Of a DNA stretch of 64,000 nucleotides, positions 42,439 through 51,564 are shown in pieces. Position numbers and translations under genes: made by a program. How positions within the stretch are numbered: the first letter of the stretch is position 1; the number at the start of each line of letters is the position of its first letter. The notes beneath the pieces were generated by a model, which saw only the letters and a program-made list of their open reading frames with translations, was not told where the DNA came from and made no database searches. The stretch is taken from the NCBI GenBank assembly GCA_016212105.1, contig JACRHJ010000052.1:1-64000 (forward strand). The letters run 5' to 3'. The DNA comes from Nitrospirota bacterium (lineage in GTDB: Bacteria; Nitrospirota; JACRHJ01).

Positions 42439-43214
42439 GGGCGCGGGAGCATATGAGAAATGCTAGCTTTAATATCTGCATGAGGCACATAAGGGTACTC
42501 TCCCTCGTCGTCATGGGCACTCTGCTCCTCACCGCGTGCGCCGCATACGGGAAGGCAGTGGACACGAAGCAGCTAAACGACGCGGTCATCGCCAGGATGA
42601 TTGCCGCGTACGGCGGCAAGGACGTAATCAACCGCACGAAGTCCGTATACGCCGAGGGCGAGATAGTCGCCCATATGAAGAAGGACATGGGGACGTACAA
42701 ACGATGGTCCGAGCGGGACAGGAAGCTCCGCGTCGAGACGGCGTACTCCAGGTCGTCCGAGACCCGCATACTGAGCGGCGTCAGGGGCTGGCGCTCCGAC
42801 GGCGGGCCGCTGGAGGAGGTCACCGGCCACCAGTTCCTCGCGATGGTATACCAGTACAAGCAGCTCGACCTGCCGTACGGGATGCTGAACGGGAAGTACC
42901 GTATCTCGGACTCCTGGAAGGACAGGATGGACGGCAGGGACGTGAAGGTGTTTATCATAGAGGACAGCGAAGGCCCTCCGATGCGGTTCTGCGTGGACCT
43001 CAAGACGTACCTTATCATACGCGTTGAGGGCGCGTTCGATATGAACGGCAGGACCGCGATTCTCGGCGTGACGTTCTCCGACTTCCGCAAGGTTGACGGA
43101 TACCCCTTTCCGTACAGGGTCCAGAACTTCGGGAGCGGTATGGCCATCGGCGAGACGCAGATCAGGAAGTACGTCGTGAACCCGGAGATGAAGGGGAGCC
43201 TGTTCAGGCCGTAA
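42435..43214 (+). CDS. Lipoprotein or secreted protein, LolA-like
   Basis: The hydrophobic segment V-L-S-L-V-V-M-G-T-L-L-L-T-A-C puts a lipobox Cys at residue 35, so a membrane-anchored lipoprotein is likely. The remaining ~220 residues are strand-rich (K-L-R-V-E-T-A-Y-S, G-W-R-S-D-G-G, I-L-G-V-T-F-S-D-F) as in LolA/outer-membrane lipoprotein-sorting-like folds. Function is not recognised. The start at 42435 overlaps era. ATG 42453, with GGGAG upstream, and ATG 42480, which gives the shortest signal peptide, are alternatives. Confidence 0.72.
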   Translation: MRAREHMRNASFNICMRHIRVLSLVVMGTLLLTACAAYGKAVDTKQLNDAVIARMIAAYGGKDVINRTKSVYAEGEIVAHMKKDMGTYKRWSERDRKLRVETAYSRSSETRILSGVRGWRSDGGPLEEVTGHQFLAMVYQYKQLDLPYGMLNGKYRISDSWKDRMDGRDVKVFIIEDSEGPPMRFCVDLKTYLIIRVEGAFDMNGRTAILGVTFSDFRKVDGYPFPYRVQNFGSGMAIGETQIRKYVVNPEMKGSLFRP

Positions 43215-43412
43215 CGGTAGAGACACCCCCAGCCCCCCTGCCCCCCTCCCCCGCAGGTAGTGTGGGGGAAGAAAAGACATGCCCATTGTCTTCCCTCACC
43301 CCCGGCCTTATGATTATCCCCCTACCTTTATCCCTCCCCACTTTAGGGGGAGGGTGGCCCTATAAATACCCTCTCCCTTCAATGGGAGAGAGGCCCGAAG
43401 GGCCGGGTGAGG
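43215..43412. repeat. CCCTCTCCC-family repeats before smc
   Basis: The gap is filled by CCCCCTGCCCCCCTCCCCCG, TCACCCCCGGCC, GGGGGAGGGTGGCCC and ACCCTCTCCCTTCAATGGGA segments, the last shared with 8581-8630. No gene is seen. Confidence 0.78.
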
Positions 43413-43479
43413 GTTGGTTTACTTGCACAACATCTTGTGCTTGGTGTATGTCCGCCCCACATGTTGTGGTATTTTCCGC

Positions 43480-43508
43480 TTTACAAACCCGCCCGTTTGT
43501 GGTATAAA
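43480..43508 (+). promoter_or_regulatory. Promoter of smc
   Basis: TTTACA (43480-43485), exact 17-nt spacer, TATAAA (43503-43508), 43 bp before the GTG start. Confidence 0.68.
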
Positions 43509-43551
43509 TCCCGTCTAATCAAACTTCTCTCTATCTCCATGAGGTCAAAAA

Positions 43552-46500
43552 GTGCGTTTCCACAAGCTTGAGATGGTCGGTTTCAAATCCTTCGTGGACA
43601 AGACCACCGTCACCTTCGAGGCCGGCATGACCGCCGTCGTCGGCCCGAACGGCTGCGGCAAGAGCAATATCTCCGACGCCATACGCTGGGTGCTCGGGGA
43701 AAAGTCCGCGAAGAACATGCGCGGCGACAAGATGGAAGACGTCATATTCAACGGGAGCGAGCAGAGGAAGCCCTTGGGCATGGCCGAGGTCAACCTGACG
43801 TTCCAGGACGTGGACGGCGGCCCGCTTGGCTTCTCGGAGTTCCGGGAGCTTACCATCACCAGGAGGCTCTACAGAAACGGCGAGAGCGAGTACCTCATCA
43901 ACAAGATACAGTGCCGCCAGAAGGACATCCGCGACCTGCTCATGGACACCGGCGTCGGCTCCCGCGCGTACTCGATCATCGAGCAGGGGAAGATCGGCCA
44001 GATAGTGGCAAGCAAGCCGGAGGAGCGGCGGTTCATCATAGAAGAGGTCGCGGGTATCACGAAGTACAAGTCGCGGAAGGGCGAGGCGCTGACCAAGCTC
44101 AAGGAGACAGAGGACAACCTCGCCCGCGTGAGCGACATAATACACGAGGTCAAGCGCCAGATAGGCTCGCTCGACCGGCAGGCGAAGAAGGCCGAGAAGT
44201 ACAACAAGCTCTCGACGGAGCTGCGCGGGCTGGAGTTGAAGTTCGCGTGGGACGACTACAACGCGCTTATGGAGAAGTCGCGGCATGCCGAGGCCGACCA
44301 CGGCGTCATTGCCGGGGAGCAGTCCGCTGCCGAGAATGCGGTATCGGCGAGGGAGGCCGACCTATCCGAGGCCCGGCTGACCCACACGGAACGCGAACGC
44401 GAGCTTATGGAGCTCCAGAGGGAGATCCACAGGCTGGAGTCGGACGTGAGCCGCCTTGAGGCGAAGTCCGAGGTCGCGGCGACCCAGCTCAAGGGGCTGG
44501 ACGAGCGCGAGGCCCGGATGGCCACCGAACGGGAGGGGCTGGCGAAGGAAGAGGCTGAGATAGCCGCGCAGGCGTCCACGCTGAAGGAGGAGCAGCTCGC
44601 CCTCAAGGCCGAGCTGGACGCGCTCCGGGCCGAGCTTCAGGGCCTCGAGTCCGCGTACCAGGAGAAGGTGGACCTTGCGCGGAGCATAGAGTCCGGGATA
44701 GAGGACGGCAGGGGCAGGCTGTTCAAGATACAGGCCGAGACCTCGCAGGGCAGGAACCGGCTGACCCGTCTCGACGAGCGGAAGGCTAACCTCGAAATAC
44801 GGGCCCAGCGCGCCGCCGAGGAAGGCCGCGAGACCACGGCGAGGCATGCCGAGGTAGGTGTCGCCCGCGACGGGCGCAGGATGGAGCTTGAGGAGGCGCG
44901 GGCCGGGTTGTCCGGGCTCGAAGCGGAGCGTTCTACACTGTCAGAGAACCTCAACGTCAGCCGCGCGACGCAGAAGCACCTCGCCGAGGAGCTTGCGCGC
45001 GGACGCGACGAGTACGCGAGGAAGTCTTCGAGGCTTCACTCGCTCAAGGAACTCGAAGAAGGCCTTGAGGGCTACGGCGAGGGCGTCAAGACCGTCGTAT
45101 CCGGCGGGAAGTCCGGGCAGTTGTCCGGGATTCGCGGCCTCGTCGCGGACATGCTCCAGGCCGAGCCTGAGCACGAGAAGGCCATTGAGGCAGCGCTTGG
45201 CGAGAGGCTCCAGCAGGTCGTCGTGGACGGCCATGCGGACGCGCGTTCCGCCATAGATTACCTCAAGTCGCACGGCTCCGGACGCGGCTGGTTCATGCCG
45301 TCGTCGCCGCGCGGTCCAGTCGCTTCTCACGGTTCCGGTGCGGGACACGAAGGCGTTGTCGGCATCGCGGCCGGGCTGGTAAAGGTGACCAACGGCTATA
45401 ATGCCGTAGTTGCGGCACTGCTCGGCAGGACGCTTGTAGTGCGTGACATGGACGCCGCGCTCCGCATCTGGGAGTCCGGCTACGAAGGCGTACTCGTGAC
45501 GCTCGACGGCGAGGTGGTCGAGCCGCACGGTTCGCTCTCCGGCGGCGGAACGTCCACCGGCGGCGGTCTTCTTTCCAAAAAGCGCGAGATACGCGAGCTT
45601 ACGACGGAGGTCGAGCGGCTTGCCGCGAGGAACCAGGCGGACGAGGACGGCCTTGCCGAGCACAGGAGCGAGACCGAACGGCTGGAGCTTCGCCTGAAGG
45701 AAATCAACGACGAGGTAAACGACAAGCGCGTCGTCGTGATGGGAATAGAGAAGGACCTGCACGCCATAGAGGCCGAGTACGACCGTGTAAGCAGGAAGCT
45801 TGAGGTGCTATCGGTCGAGTCGGCCCAGCGCGAGCAGGAGGAGGCGGAGGTCGAGTCCGAGACGGTCTCGGTCAAGGCCACGCTCGATACGCTCGACGCG
45901 GACAGGCTCCGTATGGAGGAGAGGCTCGGCCAGCTCCAGGAAGAGCTGAAGGCGGTCCGGGCCACGCTCGAGATGGACCGCGAGGTCCTTACTGCAAAGA
46001 AGATGGAGCTGTCCGCGCTCATCCAGAGGGACGAGTCATCCGCGCGCGACATCAGACGCGCCGACCTGCACCGTGAAGAGCTTGCGAGGAAGGCCGCGCG
46101 CCTTAACGCCGAGACCGAGGAAGTCGCCCAGAGGCGGGTCGAGTTCACGGCCGGCAAGGCCGAGGCCGAAGGCGCGATAACGGACCTGATGAAGCAGGTG
46201 CTCGCCAAAAAGGAAGAGGTCCCGGCGGTGCAGTCCGCGTACTCGTCGGCGGGCGAGGCTATTGACGGGCTGGAGGAGGCTGTAAAGGCCGCGCGCCGCG
46301 AGTACGACGCGGCAATGCGCGCGCTGACGGATCTGGAACTGCGGCGCACGGAGCTGAAGCTCAAGACCGAGCACATCGTCGAGTCCGTCCTGCACAACTA
46401 CCACATATCCGTAACCGAAATCGACGAAGAGATACGCGGCATGGAGCTCGACCGCGAAGAGGCGGAGATGAACCTCGCCGAGCTGAGGATAAAGCTTGAG

Positions 46501-47127
46501 AGGCTCGGGCCTGTGAACGTCGGGGCGATAGAGGAGTACAACGAGCTGATGGAGCGGTTTACCTTCCTCGGCACGCAGAAGGAGGACCTGGAGTCGTCCG
46601 TCAGGCGTCTCAAGGAGGCAATAGGGAAGATAAACAAGACCTCCGAGGAGCTGTTCATGGACGCGTTCAATTCCATCAACGAGACGTTCAAGACGGTATT
46701 CGTGTCGCTCTTTGGCGGCGGCCAGGCGGAGCTTCGGCTCGTCGCGCCGGAGGACGGGGACCTGCTCGACTCCGGCCTCGACATCGTCGCACAGCCGCCG
46801 GGCAAGAGGCTCCAGTCCCTTACGCTCTTCTCCGGCGGAGAGAAGGCTCTTATCGCAGGCGCGCTCGTCTTCGCATGCTTCCTCGTGAAGCCTTCGCCCT
46901 TCTGCGTACTCGACGAGGTGGACGCGCCGCTCGACGAGTCGAACGTCCAGCGCTTCGGCAACATGCTGAAGGAGTTCGCGGACAGGACTCAGTTCATCGT
47001 CATCACGCACTCGCGCCCGACGATGGAGCTGGCCGACGCGCTGTACGGCGTGACGATGGACGAGCCGGGCGTGTCGCGGCTCGTGTCGGTTCGCCTGAAG
47101 GAAGCTACGGAGCTGGCGGGGGTGTAA
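43552..47127 (+). CDS. smc: Chromosome segregation protein SMC
   Basis: SMC is the condensin ATPase that compacts and segregates the chromosome. It has 1191 residues. The N-terminal ATPase half has the P-loop G-P-N-G-C-G-K-S-N near residue 32. Long coiled coils (~170-500 and ~680-1020) flank a glycine-rich hinge (~505-670). The C-terminal half has the signature L-F-S-G-G-E-K-A-L and Walker B C-V-L-D-E-V-D-A-P-L-D near 1120. GTG 43552 gives the canonical start M-R-F-H-K-L-E-M-V-G-F-K-S-F. ScpA and ScpB genes are not in the window. Confidence 0.97.
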   Translation: MRFHKLEMVGFKSFVDKTTVTFEAGMTAVVGPNGCGKSNISDAIRWVLGEKSAKNMRGDKMEDVIFNGSEQRKPLGMAEVNLTFQDVDGGPLGFSEFRELTITRRLYRNGESEYLINKIQCRQKDIRDLLMDTGVGSRAYSIIEQGKIGQIVASKPEERRFIIEEVAGITKYKSRKGEALTKLKETEDNLARVSDIIHEVKRQIGSLDRQAKKAEKYNKLSTELRGLELKFAWDDYNALMEKSRHAEADHGVIAGEQSAAENAVSAREADLSEARLTHTERERELMELQREIHRLESDVSRLEAKSEVAATQLKGLDEREARMATEREGLAKEEAEIAAQASTLKEEQLALKAELDALRAELQGLESAYQEKVDLARSIESGIEDGRGRLFKIQAETSQGRNRLTRLDERKANLEIRAQRAAEEGRETTARHAEVGVARDGRRMELEEARAGLSGLEAERSTLSENLNVSRATQKHLAEELARGRDEYARKSSRLHSLKELEEGLEGYGEGVKTVVSGGKSGQLSGIRGLVADMLQAEPEHEKAIEAALGERLQQVVVDGHADARSAIDYLKSHGSGRGWFMPSSPRGPVASHGSGAGHEGVVGIAAGLVKVTNGYNAVVAALLGRTLVVRDMDAALRIWESGYEGVLVTLDGEVVEPHGSLSGGGTSTGGGLLSKKREIRELTTEVERLAARNQADEDGLAEHRSETERLELRLKEINDEVNDKRVVVMGIEKDLHAIEAEYDRVSRKLEVLSVESAQREQEEAEVESETVSVKATLDTLDADRLRMEERLGQLQEELKAVRATLEMDREVLTAKKMELSALIQRDESSARDIRRADLHREELARKAARLNAETEEVAQRRVEFTAGKAEAEGAITDLMKQVLAKKEEVPAVQSAYSSAGEAIDGLEEAVKAARREYDAAMRALTDLELRRTELKLKTEHIVESVLHNYHISVTEIDEEIRGMELDREEAEMNLAELRIKLERLGPVNVGAIEEYNELMERFTFLGTQKEDLESSVRRLKEAIGKINKTSEELFMDAFNSINETFKTVFVSLFGGGQAELRLVAPEDGDLLDSGLDIVAQPPGKRLQSLTLFSGGEKALIAGALVFACFLVKPSPFCVLDEVDAPLDESNVQRFGNMLKEFADRTQFIVITHSRPTMELADALYGVTMDEPGVSRLVSVRLKEATELAGV

Positions 47128-47565
47128 GGCAAAGGCTCTCCCTCACCCCCGGCCCCTCTCCCGGGAGGAGAGGGGAGTATAAGGTAGAGACGCCCCCAGC
47201 CCCCCTGCCCCCCTCCCCCGGAACGAGGGAGGGGGAAGAAATTGTAGGGTGGGCTACGCCCACCAATTGTCATTGCGAGGAGCGAAGCGACGCGGCAATC
47301 TCAGTTCTTCCGGTGTCATTCTGAGGCGGAGCCGAAGAATCCGCCTGTATATAATCTTGTAGGGGCGCGGATTCCGCGCCCGCACCTTTTGTCGTCATTC
47401 CCGCCCATTCGGCTTCGCTCAGGGCAGGCTCCGGCGGGAATCCAGGAATTTGTAGTTGCCCGATTCATCGGGCAACTACGACCTAAAGGCAGATTCTTCG
47501 CTTCGCTCAGAATGACATCGTAAATAAACGGCAGGGCCGGCACACTGGTACGGCCCCTACACAAA
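47128..47565. repeat. Repeat cluster between smc and mutS
   Basis: Almost the whole 470-bp gap is repeats: CTCACCCCCGGCCCCTCTCC (47142-47161), GTAGGGTGGGCTACGCCCAC (47243-47262), TCATTGCGAGGAGCGAAGCG (47270-47289), GTCATTCTGAG..GAAGAATCC (47315-47342), a TTCCCGCC...GGCGGGAA element (47397-47442) and CTTCGCTTCGCTCAGAATGA (47496-47515). No gene is seen. Confidence 0.85.
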
Positions 47566-47597
47566 ATCCTTCACGAACAGGCACAACGAGGCCCCTC

Positions 47598-50216
47598 TTG
47601 TCCGCCGAAACACCGCTCATGCGGCAGTACAACGACATAAAGAAGAAGTACCCAGGCGCGATACTCTTCTTCCGCATGGGCGACTTCTACGAGATGTTCG
47701 GCGACGACGCCATAGTCGCGTCCAAGGCGCTCGAGATCACGCTCACGTCCCGCAGCAAGAACGCGGACGAAAAGATACCGCTCTGCGGCGTCCCGTACCA
47801 CGCCGCGGACGTGTACATAGCGAAGTTCATAGCAAAGGGGTTCAAGGTCGCGGTCTGCGAGCAGGTCGAGGACCCGCGCTCCGCGAAAGGGATAGTGAAG
47901 CGCGAGGTCATACGCGTCATCACGCCCGGCACGCTCCTCGAAGACAACCTGCTCACCGCCTCCGATAACAACTTCCTTATGGCCATGACCGTGCTCAGGC
48001 GCAGGGTCGGGCTTGCCTTTACCGACATCTCGACAGGCGAGTTCTTCGTCTCGGAGATACCCGAGGACGACGTCGAGAGGCTCATCAGCGAGCTGTACCG
48101 CATAGACCCCAAGGAGCTGCTCCTCCCCAAGGCCGCGTCCGCCAAGGGCGCGCTCGCCGAGGCAGCGCGTGTATTCAGGGAGCGCGTGAACCTGATGGAC
48201 GACTGGTCGTTCGACGAGGACGGCGGACGGACGAGGCTCCTGGAGCATTTCGGCACGGAGTCGCTGGACGGCTTCGGGATCGAGGGCATGGACGCGGGCG
48301 TCGCGGCGGCGGGCGCGGCATTCGGCTATCTTGCCGAGACGCAGGCCCAGTCGGTCACCAACATCACCCGCATCAGGGCGTACAACACCGAGACATACAT
48401 GGTGCTGGACGAGGCCGCGAGGCGAAACCTTGAGCTTACCGAGAGCATTTCAGGAATAACGGGCACGCTCATCGGGCGGCTGGACTGCACAGTGACCTCG
48501 ATGGGTTCGAGGCGGCTGAAGTCATGGCTTCTGCACCCGCTCCTCGACCTCAGGGAGATACGCGCGCGCCACGAGGCGGTAGAGGACCTTGTCGAGAACT
48601 ACGCAATGCGGACAAGCCTTAGGGAGAACCTGAAGGGCGTATACGACCTCGAACGGCTGATGGCGCGCATATCGTCCGGGGTCGCCGGGCCGAGGGACCT
48701 GTCCGCGCTCAGGGCGTCGCTTTCCTTTGTGCCGGTCGTCAAGGACACTGCGGCGGGGACTGTATCCGCCCGTCTCAAGGCGCTTCACGAGTCCCTGTCA
48801 GACCACCGTGAGCTGCGCGACCTCATTGAGACGGCCGTCGTGGACGAGCCGCCCGCGACCCTCAAGGACGGCGGCGTGATACGGCCCGGCTTTTCGTCCG
48901 AACTGGACGAGATACGCGGCTACTGCAACGAGGGCAAGGGGCTCATAGCGCGCATCGAGGCCGAGGAACGGTCGAAGACCGGCATAGACACCCTTAAAGT
49001 ACGGTTCAACAAGGTTTTCGGGTACTACATAGAGATTACGAGGACGCACCTCGCCAAGGTGCCTGAGTACTTCATCCGGAAGCAGACGCTGGTGAACGCC
49101 GAGCGCTACATCACGCCGGAGCTGAAGGAGTACGAGGAGAAGGTGCTGGGCGCGGAGGAGCGCATACTGGAGCTTGAAGGCACGCTCTTCGCCGAGGTCC
49201 GTACGGAGGCGGCGCGCTACGCCGCCGAGGTGCAGACTACGGCCGAGGCGCTATCCGAGATGGACGCGCTCGCCGCATTCGCGGAGGACGCGGTCAGCCG
49301 TGGCTACGTCCGGCCGACGATGGACGACGCCGGGGTGATGGAGATAACGGACGGGCGGCACCCTGTCGTCGAGGAGATAACCGGGCGCGAGCGGTTCATA
49401 CCGAACGACACGTACCTCGACACCGACGGGAACCGGCTCCTGATTATCACAGGCCCGAACATGGCTGGCAAGTCGACGTACATGAGGCAGGTCGCGCTCA
49501 TAGTATTAATGGCGCAGACCGGCTCGTTCGTGCCGGCAAAGGCCGCGCGTCTCGGCATAGTGGACAGGATTTTTACGCGCGTCGGCGCGTCCGACAACAT
49601 CGCGCGCGGCCAGAGCACTTTCATGGTCGAGATGAACGAGACCGCGAACATACTTAATAACGCCACGTCGAGGAGCCTGATAATCCTCGACGAGATAGGT
49701 CGCGGCACGTCCACCTTCGACGGTCTGTCGATAGCCTGGGCGGTCGCCGAGTACATTCACGACAAGGCGAAGGTCGGGGCGAGGACTCTCTTCGCGACGC
49801 ATTACCACGAACTTACCGAGCTTGCCAACTCCTACCCCGGGATAAAAAACTACAACATCGCCGTCCGTGAGTGGAGGGACGAGATTGTATTTCTCAGGAA
49901 GATAGTAGAGGGCGGCTCGGACAAATCCTACGGCATACAGGTCGCGCGGCTTGCGGGCCTTCCTGCCGAGGTGCTTGCAAGGGCGAAGGAGATACTCACC
50001 GCGCTTGAGCGCTCCGAGTTCGGGCATGCCGGAAGCCCGGCCAGCACGGTGGACACGGGCGCGGGCGCGTCTCCGCAGCTCGACCTCTTCGCGGTAAAGC
50101 CGGACGCCGGCCTCGCCGACGAGATCTCGGAAATAGACGTCCTTAACATGACCCCGCTCCAGGCGCTCGCGAAGCTCGGCGAGCTGAAGGAACGTGCGGA
50201 GATGCAACGTAAATGA
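47598..50216 (+). CDS. mutS: DNA mismatch repair protein MutS
   Basis: MutS finds mismatches and starts methyl- or nick-directed repair. The 872-residue protein has the mismatch-wedge F-Y-E at residues 30-32 (R-M-G-D-F-Y-E-M-F). It also has the lever and clamp domains, the ATPase with G-P-N-M-A-G-K-S-T-Y-M-R-Q near 620, and the D-E-I-G-R-G-T-S-T signature near 698. The C-terminal N-M-T-P-L-Q-A-L dimerisation helix is intact. TTG 47598 gives M-S-A-E-T-P-L-M. ATG 47619 is the alternative. MutL is not in the window. Confidence 0.97.
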   Translation: MSAETPLMRQYNDIKKKYPGAILFFRMGDFYEMFGDDAIVASKALEITLTSRSKNADEKIPLCGVPYHAADVYIAKFIAKGFKVAVCEQVEDPRSAKGIVKREVIRVITPGTLLEDNLLTASDNNFLMAMTVLRRRVGLAFTDISTGEFFVSEIPEDDVERLISELYRIDPKELLLPKAASAKGALAEAARVFRERVNLMDDWSFDEDGGRTRLLEHFGTESLDGFGIEGMDAGVAAAGAAFGYLAETQAQSVTNITRIRAYNTETYMVLDEAARRNLELTESISGITGTLIGRLDCTVTSMGSRRLKSWLLHPLLDLREIRARHEAVEDLVENYAMRTSLRENLKGVYDLERLMARISSGVAGPRDLSALRASLSFVPVVKDTAAGTVSARLKALHESLSDHRELRDLIETAVVDEPPATLKDGGVIRPGFSSELDEIRGYCNEGKGLIARIEAEERSKTGIDTLKVRFNKVFGYYIEITRTHLAKVPEYFIRKQTLVNAERYITPELKEYEEKVLGAEERILELEGTLFAEVRTEAARYAAEVQTTAEALSEMDALAAFAEDAVSRGYVRPTMDDAGVMEITDGRHPVVEEITGRERFIPNDTYLDTDGNRLLIITGPNMAGKSTYMRQVALIVLMAQTGSFVPAKAARLGIVDRIFTRVGASDNIARGQSTFMVEMNETANILNNATSRSLIILDEIGRGTSTFDGLSIAWAVAEYIHDKAKVGARTLFATHYHELTELANSYPGIKNYNIAVREWRDEIVFLRKIVEGGSDKSYGIQVARLAGLPAEVLARAKEILTALERSEFGHAGSPASTVDTGAGASPQLDLFAVKPDAGLADEISEIDVLNMTPLQALAKLGELKERAEMQRK

Positions 50217-50244
50217 AAAGGCCGCCTCGTCGGCGGCCTTTTGG
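50216..50244. terminator. Bidirectional terminator between mutS and the small-peptide gene
   Basis: The perfect stem AAAAGGCCGCC / GGCGGCCTTTT (50216-50226, 50232-50242) has A and T flanks on both sides, so it can end transcripts from both strands. Confidence 0.9.
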
Positions 50245-50270
50245 AAACCTTCTACCCTTTCACGGGTAAT

Positions 50271-50372
50271 TTATGGAAGCTCAATAGCCTTGAAGGCTAT
50301 GTATGCGGTCAGCCCTACCGCGCCCAGCACTACTACCACCAAGCCTAACGCGAATACCGGGAAGAGTTCCAT
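50271..50372 (-). CDS. Single-span membrane peptide, 33 residues
   Basis: This short gene encodes one hydrophobic helix (F-P-V-F-A-L-G-L-V-V-V-V-L-G-A-V-G-L-T-A) ending K-A-I-E-L-P. It has a perfect AAAGGAGG six bases before ATG 50372, its own strong promoter at 50419-50447 and a terminator at 50216-50244, so it is a complete small transcription unit. An in-frame ATG nine codons upstream (50399) would add M-A-T-P-E-R-R-Q-Q, but the ribosome site then lies inside the gene. The size and single helix resemble small respiratory-complex or regulatory subunits. The function is unknown. Confidence 0.72.
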   Translation of the reverse strand: MELFPVFALGLVVVVLGAVGLTAYIAFKAIELP

Positions 50373-50418
50373 TTGTTGCCTCCTTTCAGGAGTAGCCATT
50401 ACATCTTCCTTTAGAACT

Positions 50419-50447
50419 ATTATAACATAAAAGACTGGATATGTCAT
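50419..50447 (-). promoter_or_regulatory. Promoter of the 33-residue peptide gene
   Basis: On the minus strand ATGACA (50447-50442), exact 17-nt spacer, TATAAT (50424-50419). Confidence 0.78.
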
Positions 50448-50489
50448 GTTGCACTGGCCGGGACGTTGGTTCTGGTGCGAGGGGCAGGG

Positions 50490-50510
50490 CCGGAATTTGT
50501 GCAATTCCGG
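50490..50510. promoter_or_regulatory. Operator-like palindrome over a -35 element
   Basis: CCGGAATT-TGTGC-AATTCCGG is a perfect 8-bp inverted repeat with a 5-nt centre that covers the -35 of the 50533 gene. Regulator unknown. Confidence 0.55.
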
Positions 50511-50525
50511 AACATAGTGTATAAT
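50497..50525 (+). promoter_or_regulatory. Promoter of the 50533 gene, probably leaderless
   Basis: TTGTGC (50497-50502), 17-nt spacer, TATAAT (50520-50525). The start codon begins 8 nt after the -10 box, where transcription would start. Confidence 0.65.
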
Positions 50526-50532
50526 TTGGCGT

Positions 50533-51216
50533 ATGAGACCAATAACCAAAATTTTAAGATTATCCGCGCTGGCGCTTTTTCTGGTCCTGCCGGCCCAGGC
50601 ATGGCCGATGGGGGGGTTCGAGTACTACGACCAGACTCCGGAGCGGGCGTGGAAGAAGACCATGCAGGCCCTGACATCCGCCGCGGGACCTGTTTACGGG
50701 CTGTCCGATCCGGGCCGTGGGGCCGGGGCCGAGGAGCATTCCAAGCGCTACGTCACAAGGTGGTATACGATGGTCCTGCCTCCGGGCTGGGCCGCGCAGC
50801 CGCGGAAGCCAGACTACACGAGCGTGACCTTTTATCCCAAGGACAAGCGGCTCGACATCCTGTTCGAGGTGAACTGCCTCGATACCGGCATGGACATGGA
50901 CTCCTTCACGGCGCGTTTCGTCAAATGGTCGAAGGCAACAGGCGGATCTGGGTATGCGACGTTTGTATGCCGTGAGAATACCTTGCAGCACAACCTGCCA
51001 TGTTCCATAGTCACGACATATGTTGACATCGCTAACAAACGGCTCTTCCAGGTTATGAAGGTCATGGTGCGCGGTAACAGGACATATACCGTCAAATGCA
51101 TAACCGACTCCGCTACCTGGGTCGCCAACTTCGACGACTTCCGGAAGACGCTGGACAGCTTCACGCCGGAGGACTGCTCGGTCAAGCCGTGCGTCCGGCC
51201 TGTCGCGGCGAGATAG
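50533..51216 (+). CDS. Secreted protein of unknown function
   Basis: The 227-residue protein starts with a signal peptide (hydrophobic ~9-20, cleavage after A-Q-A). The mature part has seven cysteines, including V-K-C, D-C-S-V-K-P-C and one in N-C-L-D-T-G. That suggests disulphides in the periplasm. It contains segments such as V-T-R-W-Y-T-M-V-L-P-P-G-W. I recognise no domain. No ribosome site is visible and the -10 box lies 8 nt upstream, so the mRNA is probably leaderless. It diverges from the 33-residue peptide gene with 160 bp between the two starts. Confidence 0.75.
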   Translation: MRPITKILRLSALALFLVLPAQAWPMGGFEYYDQTPERAWKKTMQALTSAAGPVYGLSDPGRGAGAEEHSKRYVTRWYTMVLPPGWAAQPRKPDYTSVTFYPKDKRLDILFEVNCLDTGMDMDSFTARFVKWSKATGGSGYATFVCRENTLQHNLPCSIVTTYVDIANKRLFQVMKVMVRGNRTYTVKCITDSATWVANFDDFRKTLDSFTPEDCSVKPCVRPVAAR

Positions 51217-51412
51217 GTTCTTGTAGGGGCAGTACCAAGCGAAGCGCGTGTTGGCCCTTGTTGTCATTGCGAGGAGCGAAGCGACGCGGCAATCTCGCCC
51301 TTTTGACCGTCATTCCCGCGAAAGCGGGAATCCAGGAAGTATCAAGGGCATAGCGGTAACTCCCTCACCCCCAACCCCCTCTCCCGGTAGGAGAGGGGGA
51401 TTTATTAAAGCA
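51217..51412. repeat. Repeat cluster before the GlcD-type gene
   Basis: GTAGGGGCAGTACCAAGCGAAGCGCG (read as two halves, 51223-51247), TCATTGCGAGGAGCGAAGCG (51263-51282), the TTCCCGCGAAAGCGGGAA hairpin (51313-51330) and CTCACCCCCAACCCCCTCTC (51364-51383). The remaining ~150 bp to 51564 shows no gene. Confidence 0.83.
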
Positions 51413-51564
51413 GGGCCGGCACACTGGCCGACCCCCACGGAAGTCCCGCTCAATACCTCCCCACGTTTTTTCGTCAATGCCCCCAAATCTCTGGCATTTC
51501 AAATCCCGTTTGTGGTATCTTAATAAGACGGTTTTGCACCGGATACTTATAGAGATACCAGCGG

